Notes under the pieces: generated by a model | The model's input: the letters and a program-made list of their open reading frames with translations, nothing else | Database searches by the model: none | Told to the model about the DNA's origin: nothing | Shown: piece by piece, positions 26,727 through 35,614 of the stretch | How the letters are laid out: each line of letters starts with the position of its first letter | Position numbering within the stretch: the first letter of the stretch is position 1 | Source: Billgrantia antri | Lineage (GTDB): Bacteria; Pseudomonadota; Gammaproteobacteria; Pseudomonadales; Halomonadaceae | Length of the DNA stretch: 64,000 nt | NCBI RefSeq assembly: GCF_019430905.1 | Contig: NZ_JAHYCA010000009.1 | Coordinates: 47,462 to 111,461, forward strand | Direction of reading: 5' to 3' | Made by a program: the position numbers and the translations under genes

Positions 26727-26759
26727 GGCCCGGCAATGCCCAGTCGTGGCTGCCGGGCC
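26727..26759. terminator. bidirectional hairpin between convergent genes
   Basis: GGCCCGGCA (26727-26735) and TGCCGGGCC (26751-26759) pair perfectly over 9 bp with a 15-base loop. It lies in the 58-base gap between the convergent small gene ending at 26705 and the DUF418 gene ending at 26764. Confidence 0.6.
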
Positions 26760-26763
26760 GCTC

Positions 26764-27954
26764 TCAACGCTTGAACGGTTGGGCGCGTTGGTAGGTCAGA
26801 CTGCGCCACAGCCACTCCAGCGGTCCGTACTGGAAATGGCGCATCCACAGCGGTGCCAGCCACAGCTGCAGCAGCCAGAGCGCCAGTACGATGACCAACT
26901 GTTCGCTGCGCTCTACCCGGCCGAACCAGCCCAGGCCATACCCCTGGAAGATCAGGCTGCACAGTACGCTCTGCAGGATGTACTGACTGAAAGCCGTCCG
27001 CCCTACCGCAGCCAGCTTGCGAGCGAGCCCGGGAAACCACGCCGCCTTGAGCGCCAGCATGACGCATGCCACCCAACCCAGACTGACCGGGACGCTGCCC
27101 CAGTGGTTGTACTGTGCGCCAAAAAACAGCGAATGCGGCCCCCAGTCGTTGGCGAAATTCCAGAAGATGCCATAGACGACCACGGGCAACCCCAGGATCA
27201 AGGCGGCAGCGAGCATGGCCATGTAGACACGCCTGTTGGCCTGGCCAGTCAGCACTCCAAGCCGGTACAGCGCCATGCCGATCAGCATCAGGCCCGCCGC
27301 CCGCCACAGCCCCCACACCAGCAGCGTGAAGGTCTGCATCTCGAAGGCCATCTCAGCGCGATAGGGGAGCTGCTCTAGCCAACCGCTGCGATGGCGCTCG
27401 ATCTCGGCCTGCAGTTGTTCAGCGGGGGGATGCCATTCCACCTGAAGTGCGAGCCGCTCCGCCTCCGGCCACGCCGTCATCGTGCCGCCGAGCAAGAGGA
27501 ATATCGCCGAGGCAACCGCCAGCAACGCCAGCCCCAGCATCAATTGAACGGCGGGCGATAGTCGACGACAGGGATACAGCAGCATGCCGCAGACGGCATA
27601 GGTAAAGAGGACGTCACCGTACCAGATCAGGTATGCATGAACGACACCGAAGAGCAGCAGCCAGCTCTGGCGGCGAAAATGCAAGGCCACTGCCGGGCGG
27701 CCCGCCGCCTCCGCACGCTCGGTGAACAGAACGATGCCGGCGCCAAACAGCATTGAGAACAACGCCATCATCTTCTGGTCGGCAAACAGGTGCGAGACCA
27801 GCCAGGCAACCAGATCGATTCCCTCCAGGCGCCCCCAGGCGGTCGGGTTCATGTAGGCGGCCTGGGGCATGGCGAACGCCTGCACGTTCATGATCAGGAT
27901 CCCCAGCAGCGCCATGCCGCGCAGCATGTCGAGCGCCTCGATACGATCTCTCAT
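26764..27954 (-). CDS. DUF418 (YeiB-like) membrane protein
   Basis: A 396-residue membrane protein. The start IEALDMLRGMALLGILIMNVQAFAMP and the MLFGAGIVLFTERAE segment are hallmarks of the YeiB/DUF418 family; the C-terminal region contains AFSQYILQSVLCSLIFQGYGLGW. About eight to ten spans are visible. YeiB proteins are distant acyltransferase-like membrane proteins of unknown role. It is preceded by a 112-base spacer from the GST gene. Confidence 0.88.
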   Translation of the reverse strand: MRDRIEALDMLRGMALLGILIMNVQAFAMPQAAYMNPTAWGRLEGIDLVAWLVSHLFADQKMMALFSMLFGAGIVLFTERAEAAGRPAVALHFRRQSWLLLFGVVHAYLIWYGDVLFTYAVCGMLLYPCRRLSPAVQLMLGLALLAVASAIFLLLGGTMTAWPEAERLALQVEWHPPAEQLQAEIERHRSGWLEQLPYRAEMAFEMQTFTLLVWGLWRAAGLMLIGMALYRLGVLTGQANRRVYMAMLAAALILGLPVVVYGIFWNFANDWGPHSLFFGAQYNHWGSVPVSLGWVACVMLALKAAWFPGLARKLAAVGRTAFSQYILQSVLCSLIFQGYGLGWFGRVERSEQLVIVLALWLLQLWLAPLWMRHFQYGPLEWLWRSLTYQRAQPFKR

Positions 27955-28066
27955 CTTCGCGCTTGCTTCGAACCTCCGATTACGGCAGGCGCCACCTGAA
28001 GCCGTCGGACCGCGACCGGCTCTCGATCGTTTAGGCCGCAGTCCGCCATGCTCATGGTGTAGTGGG

Positions 28067-28702
28067 TTACCTATCGCCCGCCCCTGCCTGGCTGGCCATG
28101 GCTTCGTTGATGTAGGCCTCGCAACGTAAGTTGGCCGGACGATCCTTCAAGCCGGCCCAATACGCCTCGAATTCAGGGCGCTTCTCCAATGTACCGAACT
28201 GCATACCCCAACCGATATGCGAACCGACATACACGTCAGCGGCGGTAAAACTATTGCCTGCGATGTATTTGCGCCCCGCTATCGCCCTAGCGAGGGTATC
28301 GATGACAGCCTCATAGGAGCCGCAACCGAACTGCATCTCCTGCTCCGCGGTAAGCAAGAAACCGGCATGCTTGAGCGATAGGGCCATTTCCACCGGTCCG
28401 GCGGCGAAGAAAAGCCAGCGGTAGTAGTCGCCGCGCGCCTCGGGCGATGGCAGCAGCCCGGCCTCGGGGAAAGTCTCGGCGAGGTAGGCGCAGATCGCAG
28501 CGGCCTCGGTCACCACGGTATCGCCATGGCGGATCGCCGGCACCTTGCCCATTGGATTGACGGCCAGGTAAGCCGGCGATTTCATCGGCGGCCCGAACTC
28601 GAGCACCTCCATGCGATAGGGCCGGCCGATCTCCTCCAGCATCCAGTGCACGATGCCGGCCCGCGACATGGGATTGGTATAGAAAACGATATCTTGCTCC
28701 AT
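28067..28702 (-). CDS. glutathione S-transferase family protein
   Basis: A 211-residue GST. The thioredoxin-like N-domain starts IVFYTNPMSRAGIVHWMLEEIGRPY, has NPMGKVPAIRHGD with the cis-proline, then VVTEAAAICAYLAETFP with the glutathione-contacting Glu/Ala pair. The C-domain has SFTAADVYVGSHIGWGMQFG. It follows the WYL regulator by 36 bases in the same direction with GGGAG before its ATG, so they are probably co-transcribed. Confidence 0.9.
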   Translation of the reverse strand: MEQDIVFYTNPMSRAGIVHWMLEEIGRPYRMEVLEFGPPMKSPAYLAVNPMGKVPAIRHGDTVVTEAAAICAYLAETFPEAGLLPSPEARGDYYRWLFFAAGPVEMALSLKHAGFLLTAEQEMQFGCGSYEAVIDTLARAIAGRKYIAGNSFTAADVYVGSHIGWGMQFGTLEKRPEFEAYWAGLKDRPANLRCEAYINEAMASQAGAGDR

Positions 28703-28738
28703 GGGGTGCTGCTCCCTTCGGTTTGAGGTAGCGACAGC

Positions 28739-29437
28739 CTACCGCTCGACACTGACACATTCTGGCAGTAGCGTATCCAGCCACTCCTTCTCCAATACCG
28801 CTCGCGGCCTTGGGTAGCGTTCTTCCAACGAATCTCCCGCTTCGATTCGATCGGCACGAAAGCTGCGAAAGGCCCCTCTCAGCTCACACCAGGCTACGAC
28901 GAGGCGAGTCGACTCGAAAAAAGCAATGGCGATGGGCCAGATCACGCGCGTAGAGCGCTCCCCTTTCTGGTCGCGATACTCGATGCGCAGCTTGCGCTCG
29001 CTGCGAATGGCATGACGCAGCACCTCGAGATCGACCACCTGGGGCTTGTCCCATCCTGGACCCACCAATAGCGCCGAGTCCTGCATCCTGTGTCGTAGTC
29101 CGCCCGGCAGCAGGGCGGCCACCTTGGCCAGGGCATCACCAGCCGCACGCGACAGGCCATCGTCCGCACGGCGCTCCACCCACCTGAGCCCCAAGGTCAA
29201 AGCCTCGAGCTCCTCTTCCGTGAACATCAGCGGTGGCAGCATCAAGCCGGGCCGGAGCAGGTAGCCCATGCCCGCCTCACCGTCGATTTCGGCGCCGATG
29301 GCGCGCAGCGAGGCGATGTCGCGATAGAGGGTACGCAGCGAGACCCCAAGCTCGCGGGCCAGCGCATTGCCGCTGACCGGGCGCCGATGGCGCCGCAGCA
29401 CCTGCATTAGTTCAAGCAGCCGCGTGGTACGTGACAT
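28739..29437 (-). CDS. YafY-type HTH/WYL transcriptional regulator
   Basis: A 232-residue regulator. The N-terminal HTH_11 (RLLELMQVLRRHRRPVSGNALARELGVSLRTLYRDIASLRAIG) is followed by LMLPPLMFTEEELEALTLGL and a WYL-type domain (RSERKLRIEYRDQKGERSTRVIWPIAIAFFESTRLVVAWCELR). The usual W-Y-L reads VIWPIAIAFF with partial conservation. It probably controls itself and the downstream GST gene. It is divergent from hutC. Confidence 0.88.
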   Translation of the reverse strand: MSRTTRLLELMQVLRRHRRPVSGNALARELGVSLRTLYRDIASLRAIGAEIDGEAGMGYLLRPGLMLPPLMFTEEELEALTLGLRWVERRADDGLSRAAGDALAKVAALLPGGLRHRMQDSALLVGPGWDKPQVVDLEVLRHAIRSERKLRIEYRDQKGERSTRVIWPIAIAFFESTRLVVAWCELRGAFRSFRADRIEAGDSLEERYPRPRAVLEKEWLDTLLPECVSVER

Positions 29438-29536
29438 GCCGGACCTTCCCTGTTGAATCCATCGACACCGACGCCGCGCTACCGATCATGTCGCGCTCTC
29501 CATTGGCTGTCTCCTCACGCCAGGCCAGGTAGACTA

Positions 29537-29546
29537 TGTATATACA
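29537..29546. promoter_or_regulatory. putative HutC operator upstream of hutC
   Basis: TGTATATACA is a perfect 10-bp palindrome, extended on the right by AG as in the CTTGTATATACAAG-like HutC sites known in Pseudomonas. It lies 22 bases before the hutC start, implying autorepression. Identical palindromes occur at 35357-35366 and 35577-35586. Confidence 0.75.
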
Positions 29547-29568
29547 AGCCGAAACAGGAAACCTATCC

Positions 29569-30279
29569 ATGAGCAGCAACGCTCCGCTCTATTTGCAGAT
29601 TCAGCAACACCTGCTGGAGAAGATCCAGAGCGGCGAGTGGTCGGCGCATCATCAGATTCCTCCCGAAGAGCAGTTGGCGCGAAACTTCGGCGTCAGCCGT
29701 ATGACAGCCAACAAGGCAATTCGCGACCTCGTCCAACAGGGCTACCTGACACGCCAGCCAGGACTCGGCACCTTCGTCACGGACCGCAAGGTGGAATCGT
29801 CCCTGGTCGATGTCCACAACATTGCCGAGGAGGTGCGTGGGCGCGGCCATCTTTACAGCAATGACGTGCTGCTCGCCGAAGCCATTGCCGCCGACGACGA
29901 AGTGGCGCTGCGCCTGGGTGTCCGTCTCGGGACACGGGTCTACCATACCCGTATCGTGCATCGCGAGAACGGCGTGCCGATCCAGCTCGAAGAGCGCTTC
30001 GTCAACCCGCGCTGGGTACCCGACTACCTGGAAAATGACTTCCGCCAGCAAACTCCCAACGAGGTACTCGTAGCGGCATGCCCGATCACCGACATCGAGC
30101 ACGTAGTCGAAGCCGTACTGGTCGACGACCTGACGGCCAAGCGACTCGAGACCGAAGCCACCCGCCCATGCCTCAGCATGACACGCCGCACCTGGTCCGG
30201 CGATCACCTGATCAGTTACGCCCGGCTGATTCACCCCGGCGAGCGCTATAAGCTCCGCTCGTCGTTGCGGCGCAGCTGA
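29569..30279 (+). CDS. hutC: histidine utilization repressor
   Basis: A 236-residue GntR-family repressor of the HutC subgroup. It starts at ATG 29569 with CAGGAAAC upstream; an in-frame ATG at 29536 overlaps the operator and is not used. The winged helix is HLLEKIQSGEWSAHHQIPPEEQ with NFGVSRMTANKAIRDLVQQGYL. The UTRA effector domain shows RLGTRVYHTRIVHRENGVPIQLEERFVNP and the C-terminal TRRTWSGDHLISYARLIHPGERYKL typical of HutC, which responds to urocanate. It lies 5.3 kb from hutI with unrelated genes between. Confidence 0.93.
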   Translation: MSSNAPLYLQIQQHLLEKIQSGEWSAHHQIPPEEQLARNFGVSRMTANKAIRDLVQQGYLTRQPGLGTFVTDRKVESSLVDVHNIAEEVRGRGHLYSNDVLLAEAIAADDEVALRLGVRLGTRVYHTRIVHRENGVPIQLEERFVNPRWVPDYLENDFRQQTPNEVLVAACPITDIEHVVEAVLVDDLTAKRLETEATRPCLSMTRRTWSGDHLISYARLIHPGERYKLRSSLRRS

Positions 30280-30565
30280 AGTCCCAGGTACTCACTTCAT
30301 CGGTGTTCCGGGGGCCAGCCCTCGAGTCGTGGGCTGCCTCCAAGAGGCACGACGTGCGAATCGCGTTGAAACACCCGTTGCCATCCTATTTTTTTCATCC
30401 TACCGTCGCCTCGCAGCTGCAAGATATACTCACGACATAGTTCAGTGCTGGCCAGATATCGCCACGAACAATTAAGTATAGTGAGAAATCATGTGCCATG
30501 TTACGCCGACAAGTCGAATACGGGATACCTTCCCCGAAAACAACGACGAGACAAAGTAGGTCAAC
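30280..30565. other. 286-bp spacer before the GGDEF-EAL gene
   Basis: No coding frame is supported here. It holds an imperfect hairpin just after hutC (GGGGGCCAGCCC near 30309, pairing with GGGCTGCCTCC near 30331), a possible hutC terminator without a T-run. From about 30390 on the sequence is AT-richer, with TTTTTTTCATCC and TAAGTATAGTG, and probably contains the promoter of the GGDEF-EAL gene; no confident -35/-10 pair could be fixed. Confidence 0.4.
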
Positions 30566-32623
30566 ATGCCTGAAATGTCTCCTCTCCCAGCAGGGCAAGG
30601 TACTTCGATCGACGTCTACATACGTTCCATGGGCCGATACTATATCGGCATCGCCATCGTCATGACCCTGCTCATTGGCGCCACATACTTGACGGTCAAG
30701 ATTGCCTTGGATCGCCATGCGGCCCAGCAGGAGATCAGCTCTCTGACCAGCCAGAAATTCATCCGCTTCCAGCAGCTTACACAGCAGACGCGGGCGCTAA
30801 TGAGCGCATCCGCCGATCCAAGGCTACCAGAGCATATCGTGCAGCCGATGCTCCTCGACATACAGAGGGCGATAAACGACATTCGGCACCTGATGACACG
30901 ACTACGGACGAAGCGCGGTCAGCTTGACAGCAATCTTCTGGAAAATATCAGCCGACAGAATCCGGCCTCAGAAGCCCTGTATATGGACCTTGATCGGCGA
31001 CTAGAAGATTTTCTCTCCCGGGCCGAGCGAATCGTGACCGCCAGTCACGAAGAACGACAGCGTCGTTATACGTTCTGGGGACCGATTGATTTTGCCATAT
31101 CGGCCGACAGTCTCCTGATGCGCCAGTTCAACAGCATCATTGAGCACGCCAACGATCGCAGTGAAGTCAGTATCGCTAATGCCGTTTCGATCAGTACAGC
31201 GCTCTTGCTCATGCTGGCCGTACTCTTCATTCTGGCCAGCGTGCTCCTGTTCTATCCGCTATTGATGAAGCTGCGCAACGAGCATAACCGCAAGATGGAG
31301 TTCGAGAAAAAGCTCACCCACCTTGCCCAAACGGATCCCCTCACCAGGCTCAAGAATCGCTCATATTTCAACAATGCACTAGGCAGACTACTTAATCGCT
31401 ATCAGAAAAATGGAACTGGCTTCTCGATGCTGCTGGTCGACCTCGACAACTTCAAGTCGATCAACGATGGCTTCGGCCACCAGGCTGGAGATGCCACGCT
31501 CCTGCATGTCGCCAATGCCTTTCAGAGCGTCTTCGACGACAATGACATCATCGCCCGCATTGGGGGCGACGAGTTTGCCATCCTCCTCCCCGGCATCGAC
31601 GATGAACTGCGCCTCAACGACCTGGCCGATCGGGCCATCAAGACGCTCTCGATGGATTTCCACTACGAGAACAACATCCTACGTACGTCGGCAAGCGCCG
31701 GAGGTGCGATCGTCCCCATCCATGCAACCGAGGACGCCGGACTCGTACGTGTCGCCGACCTGGCGCTATACGCTGCCAAAACCGGTAGTCAGCATGCTTA
31801 TATCTTCGATGAAGAAACACTCGCCTACCGCCTCGAACAGAACGAACTCGCCGTCGCCCTCGTGAGCGCCGCCGACCGCGGCGAGTTTATCGTGCACTAT
31901 CAACCCAAGGTTGACCTCGCTTCAGGCGAACACCTTGGCTTCGAAGCTCTCGTCCGTTGGGACCACCCCCTGCTCGGCCTGCTGGCGCCCGGCGCCTTCC
32001 TTCCTCTGATAGACGATCCACGCCAGATCGTCGCCATGAGCCAAGCCGTCATCCACGTGGTCTGTCACGACCTGAGAACGTGGAAGAACATGGCGTTTTC
32101 TCCCGGGCCGGTTGCCATCAACATGCCGGAGACACTTCTCATCAATGAAAGCGGATTCAATATGCTCGCTTCAGCCATGCGCCAGTACGGACTTGAGTGG
32201 CACGATCTGACAATCGAAGTGACGGAGGACGTCTTCATCAACCGCCATGCGGAGAAGATGCGAGCTGCCATGATGCGTTTTCGCGAACATGGCGTACTCG
32301 TTTCCCTCGACGACTTCGGCACAGGCTTCGCGTCGCTGCTGCACCTCCGCAACTTTCCCTGTGACGAACTCAAGATCGACCGCAGCTTCGTCGCTGATAT
32401 CGGCCTCGACAAGCGCTCGGAGCAGATTATCCATGCCATCATCGATCTGTCCCGCAACCTGGGCAAGCGCTGTGTGGCGGAAGGCATCGAGACCCAGGCG
32501 CAGCGTGAATTCCTGCGAGAGGCAGGCTGCTCGATCGGTCAGGGATATTTCTTTGCCAGACCCATGTCATCGCTAGACGTCAAGGAGTCCTGGTTCAGGC
32601 AACCCAGGGCAGCAGCCAAGTGA
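30566..32623 (+). CDS. membrane GGDEF-EAL c-di-GMP protein
   Basis: A 685-residue protein. One span lies at about residues 25-47 (YIGIAIVMTLLIGATYLTVKIAL), another at 208-236, with a helical periplasmic sensor between. The GGDEF domain has the intact GGDEF at 333-337, but the inhibitory RxxD is lost (DDND). The EAL domain has EALVRW (460-465), EVTEDVF, DDFGTGFASL, KIDRSF and EGIETQ, so phosphodiesterase activity is likely and cyclase activity possible. It overlaps or abuts the solute-binding protein gene downstream, suggesting that protein delivers the signal to its periplasmic domain. Confidence 0.92.
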   Translation: MPEMSPLPAGQGTSIDVYIRSMGRYYIGIAIVMTLLIGATYLTVKIALDRHAAQQEISSLTSQKFIRFQQLTQQTRALMSASADPRLPEHIVQPMLLDIQRAINDIRHLMTRLRTKRGQLDSNLLENISRQNPASEALYMDLDRRLEDFLSRAERIVTASHEERQRRYTFWGPIDFAISADSLLMRQFNSIIEHANDRSEVSIANAVSISTALLLMLAVLFILASVLLFYPLLMKLRNEHNRKMEFEKKLTHLAQTDPLTRLKNRSYFNNALGRLLNRYQKNGTGFSMLLVDLDNFKSINDGFGHQAGDATLLHVANAFQSVFDDNDIIARIGGDEFAILLPGIDDELRLNDLADRAIKTLSMDFHYENNILRTSASAGGAIVPIHATEDAGLVRVADLALYAAKTGSQHAYIFDEETLAYRLEQNELAVALVSAADRGEFIVHYQPKVDLASGEHLGFEALVRWDHPLLGLLAPGAFLPLIDDPRQIVAMSQAVIHVVCHDLRTWKNMAFSPGPVAINMPETLLINESGFNMLASAMRQYGLEWHDLTIEVTEDVFINRHAEKMRAAMMRFREHGVLVSLDDFGTGFASLLHLRNFPCDELKIDRSFVADIGLDKRSEQIIHAIIDLSRNLGKRCVAEGIETQAQREFLREAGCSIGQGYFFARPMSSLDVKESWFRQPRAAAK

Positions 32624-32649
32624 GCGGGCGTAGCGAGGTAAAAGCATTG

Positions 32650-33894
32650 ATGAAAGCGCTGTGCTCAAGTCTTTGTCTCGCAGCGGTGATGGCCACCGGC
32701 GCTCAAGGCAACGCCACCTCCACGGGCCTTCAGGTCGATGTCGTGCATTACTGGATATCGAATAGCGAATCAGCAGCGATAGACGTCTACCGGAATGCCT
32801 GGACCAGCGCCGGCAATCAATGGACGGACTTGCCCGTGGACGGTGAAGCCGCCCTGAAGCGTGTCGTCAGCGAACGCATCGCCAACGGTTATCCTCCTGC
32901 AGTGACGCAGTGGAATCTCGACGCCAGAGCCGTCGAGCTGCCGAGTTTCGGAGTCACTCAGGATATCGAGGCACTCGCTCAAAGAGATCACTGGCGCAAA
33001 TTGCTGCCTGCTTTCGTGATCGATGTGATCAGCTACGGCGACAGAATATATTTTGCGCCATCGAACATTCATCTGGAAAATTGGCTCTGGACCAGTCAGA
33101 CCATCTTCAATGAACTCGGGCTCGCTCCCCCCGAGACCTGGGACGAACTCTTTGCCACGGCCGAGCGAATCGAGGCTGCAGGCTACCCGGCCATCGCCAT
33201 GGGATCGGCACCCTGGGAAGCCGCCTTGATCTTCCACAGTATCATGTATGACACCATGGGGGCTGAGGGGTATGCAGCCGTTTTCCATGGCGACAGGGAT
33301 GCCGTACTCGCGCCGAGCATGCGAGAGGCACTCGACCGGTTGCGCCGCGTTTCTCGCTTCACCGAACCTGCAACTGCCCGAGCGGGCAGAACCTGGGCTG
33401 ACGCCACCAGAATGATCGGGCGCGGCGAGGCCGGCATGCAGCTCATGGGCGACTGGGCCAAGGGAGAACTTGTTTCCCTTGGCTACACGGCAGGCCAGGA
33501 CTTCGGCTGCAGCTTCATCCCCGGCACCTCTGCCACCCATTTCATGGCAATCGACGGCTTTGCCTTTCCGCTAACCGCTCGCGATGGGGCCGCCCATGCG
33601 CAACACACCTTTGCCCGCATGGTACTCGAACCGGACAACCAGCTCGCCTTCAGTCGACTGAAGGGATCACTGCCGGTAAGAACCGACATCGACCCTGCTG
33701 AGCTGGATCATTGCGGCCAGCTGGGCCTGCAGCGAATCCGGGACGAAGCACACCACGATGGCGTGCACTCGAGGGCAATGCCCTCCCATACCATGGCTGC
33801 CTGGATCAGCACGCTCAGCGAATTCTTCGATGATGCCACCATTTCCAGCCAAGTCGCCCAGCAGCGTCTGAGCAAGATCGTTACCGAAGGCTGA
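32650..33894 (+). CDS. orphan ABC-type extracellular solute-binding protein
   Basis: A 414-residue protein of the SBP_bac_1 group. ATG 32650 gives a good signal peptide (MKALCSSLCLAAVMATGAQG); GTG 32620 overlaps the upstream stop and is the alternative. Family patterns include LQVDVVHYWISNSESAAIDVY, GYPPAVTQWNLDARAVEL, GLAPPETWDELFATAERIEAAGYPAIAMG and GMQLMGDWAKGELVSLG. No ABC permease or ATPase is near; it is coupled to a GGDEF-EAL gene. It is therefore more likely a sensory binding protein than a transport subunit. Ligand unknown, possibly a sugar. Confidence 0.83.
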   Translation: MKALCSSLCLAAVMATGAQGNATSTGLQVDVVHYWISNSESAAIDVYRNAWTSAGNQWTDLPVDGEAALKRVVSERIANGYPPAVTQWNLDARAVELPSFGVTQDIEALAQRDHWRKLLPAFVIDVISYGDRIYFAPSNIHLENWLWTSQTIFNELGLAPPETWDELFATAERIEAAGYPAIAMGSAPWEAALIFHSIMYDTMGAEGYAAVFHGDRDAVLAPSMREALDRLRRVSRFTEPATARAGRTWADATRMIGRGEAGMQLMGDWAKGELVSLGYTAGQDFGCSFIPGTSATHFMAIDGFAFPLTARDGAAHAQHTFARMVLEPDNQLAFSRLKGSLPVRTDIDPAELDHCGQLGLQRIRDEAHHDGVHSRAMPSHTMAAWISTLSEFFDDATISSQVAQQRLSKIVTEG

Positions 33895-33959
33895 CCCCGC
33901 CTCTGCACCTCGGGAACGACCCTTGCCTTCCTTGCAATCCACCACGATGGCGCCATCGT

Positions 33960-35291
33960 CTACCCCAGGCTCAGCGCCTGCACCAGATAACCCGCCGGTA
34001 CTGCCAACATCAGGCTCAGCGCCACGCGGATGAACCACACCGCCACGATACGCCCCACCGTCAACGGAATGCTGGTGGCAAGGATGCAGGGAATGGAGGC
34101 GGAGAAGAACAGCACTGCAGAAACCGATACTACGCCGGCGGCGAAGCGAGCGACGAACTCGGCCTCACCCATCAGCAGCGCGGGCAGGAACATTTCCGCC
34201 AGCCCCGCCGCGGATGCCTGTGCCAATGCCATGCCATCCTCGAGTCCCCAGATCGCCACGAAGGGATAGAACAGCATACCCAGCCACTCGAACAGCGGCG
34301 TGTACTTGGCGACGAGTAATCCCAGCAGCCCTACCGACATGATCGACGGCAGGATGCCGATGGCCATCAGCAGCCCCTCGCGCACATTGAGTGCCACGCT
34401 GCGATGCAGCGACGGAGCCTGACTGGCAACATCCAACCCGGTACGCCAGGCGGTCTCCAGGCGCTTGCCCACGGGGGCTTCGGGCTCTCCATCGGCCTTG
34501 CTATCGTCCAGCCGCGAAAGCGGTGGCAGGCGCACGGTAATGGCGGTCACCAGGAAGGTGATGGCAAGTGTCAACCAGAAGTACAGGTTCCAGACGCTCA
34601 TCAGGTCGAGCGTACGCGCCACGATGATCATGAAGGTCGCCGACACCGTGGAGAAACCGGTAGCGATGATGGCGGCCTCGCGCGCTGAGTACTGCCCCGC
34701 CTGGTAGACCCGATTGGTGATCAGCAGACCGATCGAGTAACTGCCGACGAACGATGCCACCGCATCGATGGCCGAGCGGCCCGGTGTACGCCAGATCGGG
34801 CGCATCACAGGCTGCAGCAATACACCGACGAGTTCCAGCAAGCCGTAGCCGATCAGCAGCGCGAGGAACACGGCGCCGATCGGCACGATCAGCCCGACGG
34901 GGATGACCAGCTTGTCGAACAGGAACGGCAGCATGTCCGGCTCGTGCAGCAGCGCAGGCCCCCATCCCGACAGAGCCATTAACGCCACGGCCACGCCAGC
35001 CAGCTTCAGCGCAGTGAAGATGCGCTCCGTCAAGCTGCGCCGCCAAGTGCCCTTCCACAGCGGATACGCCGCACCGGCCACGATCAGCGCCAGTGCATAC
35101 CAGCCGGCAGCCTCGCCCAGCAGGCCTCGCGCTGCGGTGACCATGTGATCGAGCAGAATGGTCTGTCTGCCGCCCAGCGTGATGGGAACGAAGAAGATCA
35201 GAATACCCAGCAGGCTGGGCACGAAAAGCTTGGCCGCCGTAAGCCAGGTGCCATTGCCCGCATTGCGCGTGGCCGGTTCCGGTATCGCCAT
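33960..35291 (-). CDS. YjiH-family membrane protein in the hut region
   Basis: A 443-residue homologue of the protein at 17409-18791. It shares TPGRSAIDAVASFVGSYSIG and LITNRVYQAGQYSAREAAIIATGFSTVS, the Gate-domain core, and has about ten spans. It starts at ATG 35291 with GAGAGGT upstream. A putative HutC operator lies 66 bases upstream, so it is probably in the histidine regulon and may move histidine, urocanate or a product. It converges on the solute-binding gene. Confidence 0.82.
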   Translation of the reverse strand: MAIPEPATRNAGNGTWLTAAKLFVPSLLGILIFFVPITLGGRQTILLDHMVTAARGLLGEAAGWYALALIVAGAAYPLWKGTWRRSLTERIFTALKLAGVAVALMALSGWGPALLHEPDMLPFLFDKLVIPVGLIVPIGAVFLALLIGYGLLELVGVLLQPVMRPIWRTPGRSAIDAVASFVGSYSIGLLITNRVYQAGQYSAREAAIIATGFSTVSATFMIIVARTLDLMSVWNLYFWLTLAITFLVTAITVRLPPLSRLDDSKADGEPEAPVGKRLETAWRTGLDVASQAPSLHRSVALNVREGLLMAIGILPSIMSVGLLGLLVAKYTPLFEWLGMLFYPFVAIWGLEDGMALAQASAAGLAEMFLPALLMGEAEFVARFAAGVVSVSAVLFFSASIPCILATSIPLTVGRIVAVWFIRVALSLMLAVPAGYLVQALSLG

Positions 35292-35356
35292 GGTGCTTAC
35301 CTCTCGTTGTGATTGTCAGTGGCTCCGATTTCGAAGCCATCCCGGGGATGCCTATT

Positions 35357-35366
35357 TGTATATACA
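35357..35366. promoter_or_regulatory. putative HutC operator before the YjiH gene
   Basis: TGTATATACA, identical to the palindromes upstream of hutC and hutI, lies 66 bases before the minus-strand YjiH start. It is flanked by T on both sides (TTGTATATACATT). This links the membrane protein to the HutC regulon by sequence. Confidence 0.7.
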
Positions 35367-35549
35367 TTACGATATCCCAGGTGTCACCGGTGGGCCACGA
35401 AGCATTGCTAATACCTTAGTCTAACGCGCCACTCGAGATAGAATGAGCCTCTTGGAGAGACACAAGAAAAAAACCTTTTTGAACAATGAACTGTTAATGA
35501 TAAGAGCGATGCAGACCGAATGCGGATATCGGATCTCTCCGCACTCCCC

Positions 35550-35586
35550 TTGACGCTGGCGCAGCAACCGATTAAATGTATATACA
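35550..35586 (+). promoter_or_regulatory. hutI promoter with overlapping putative HutC operator
   Basis: TTGACG (35550-35555) and TAAATG (35573-35578) have the 17-base spacing of a sigma-70 promoter. The palindrome TGTATATACA (35577-35586) overlaps the putative -10 element, an arrangement that suits repression. The remainder of the 323-bp divergent spacer 35292-35614 holds the other operator and an A/T-rich stretch near 35465-35510 but no gene. Confidence 0.6.
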
Positions 35587-35614
35587 ATAGTCAGCATCTG
35601 CGACAGGAGGCACA

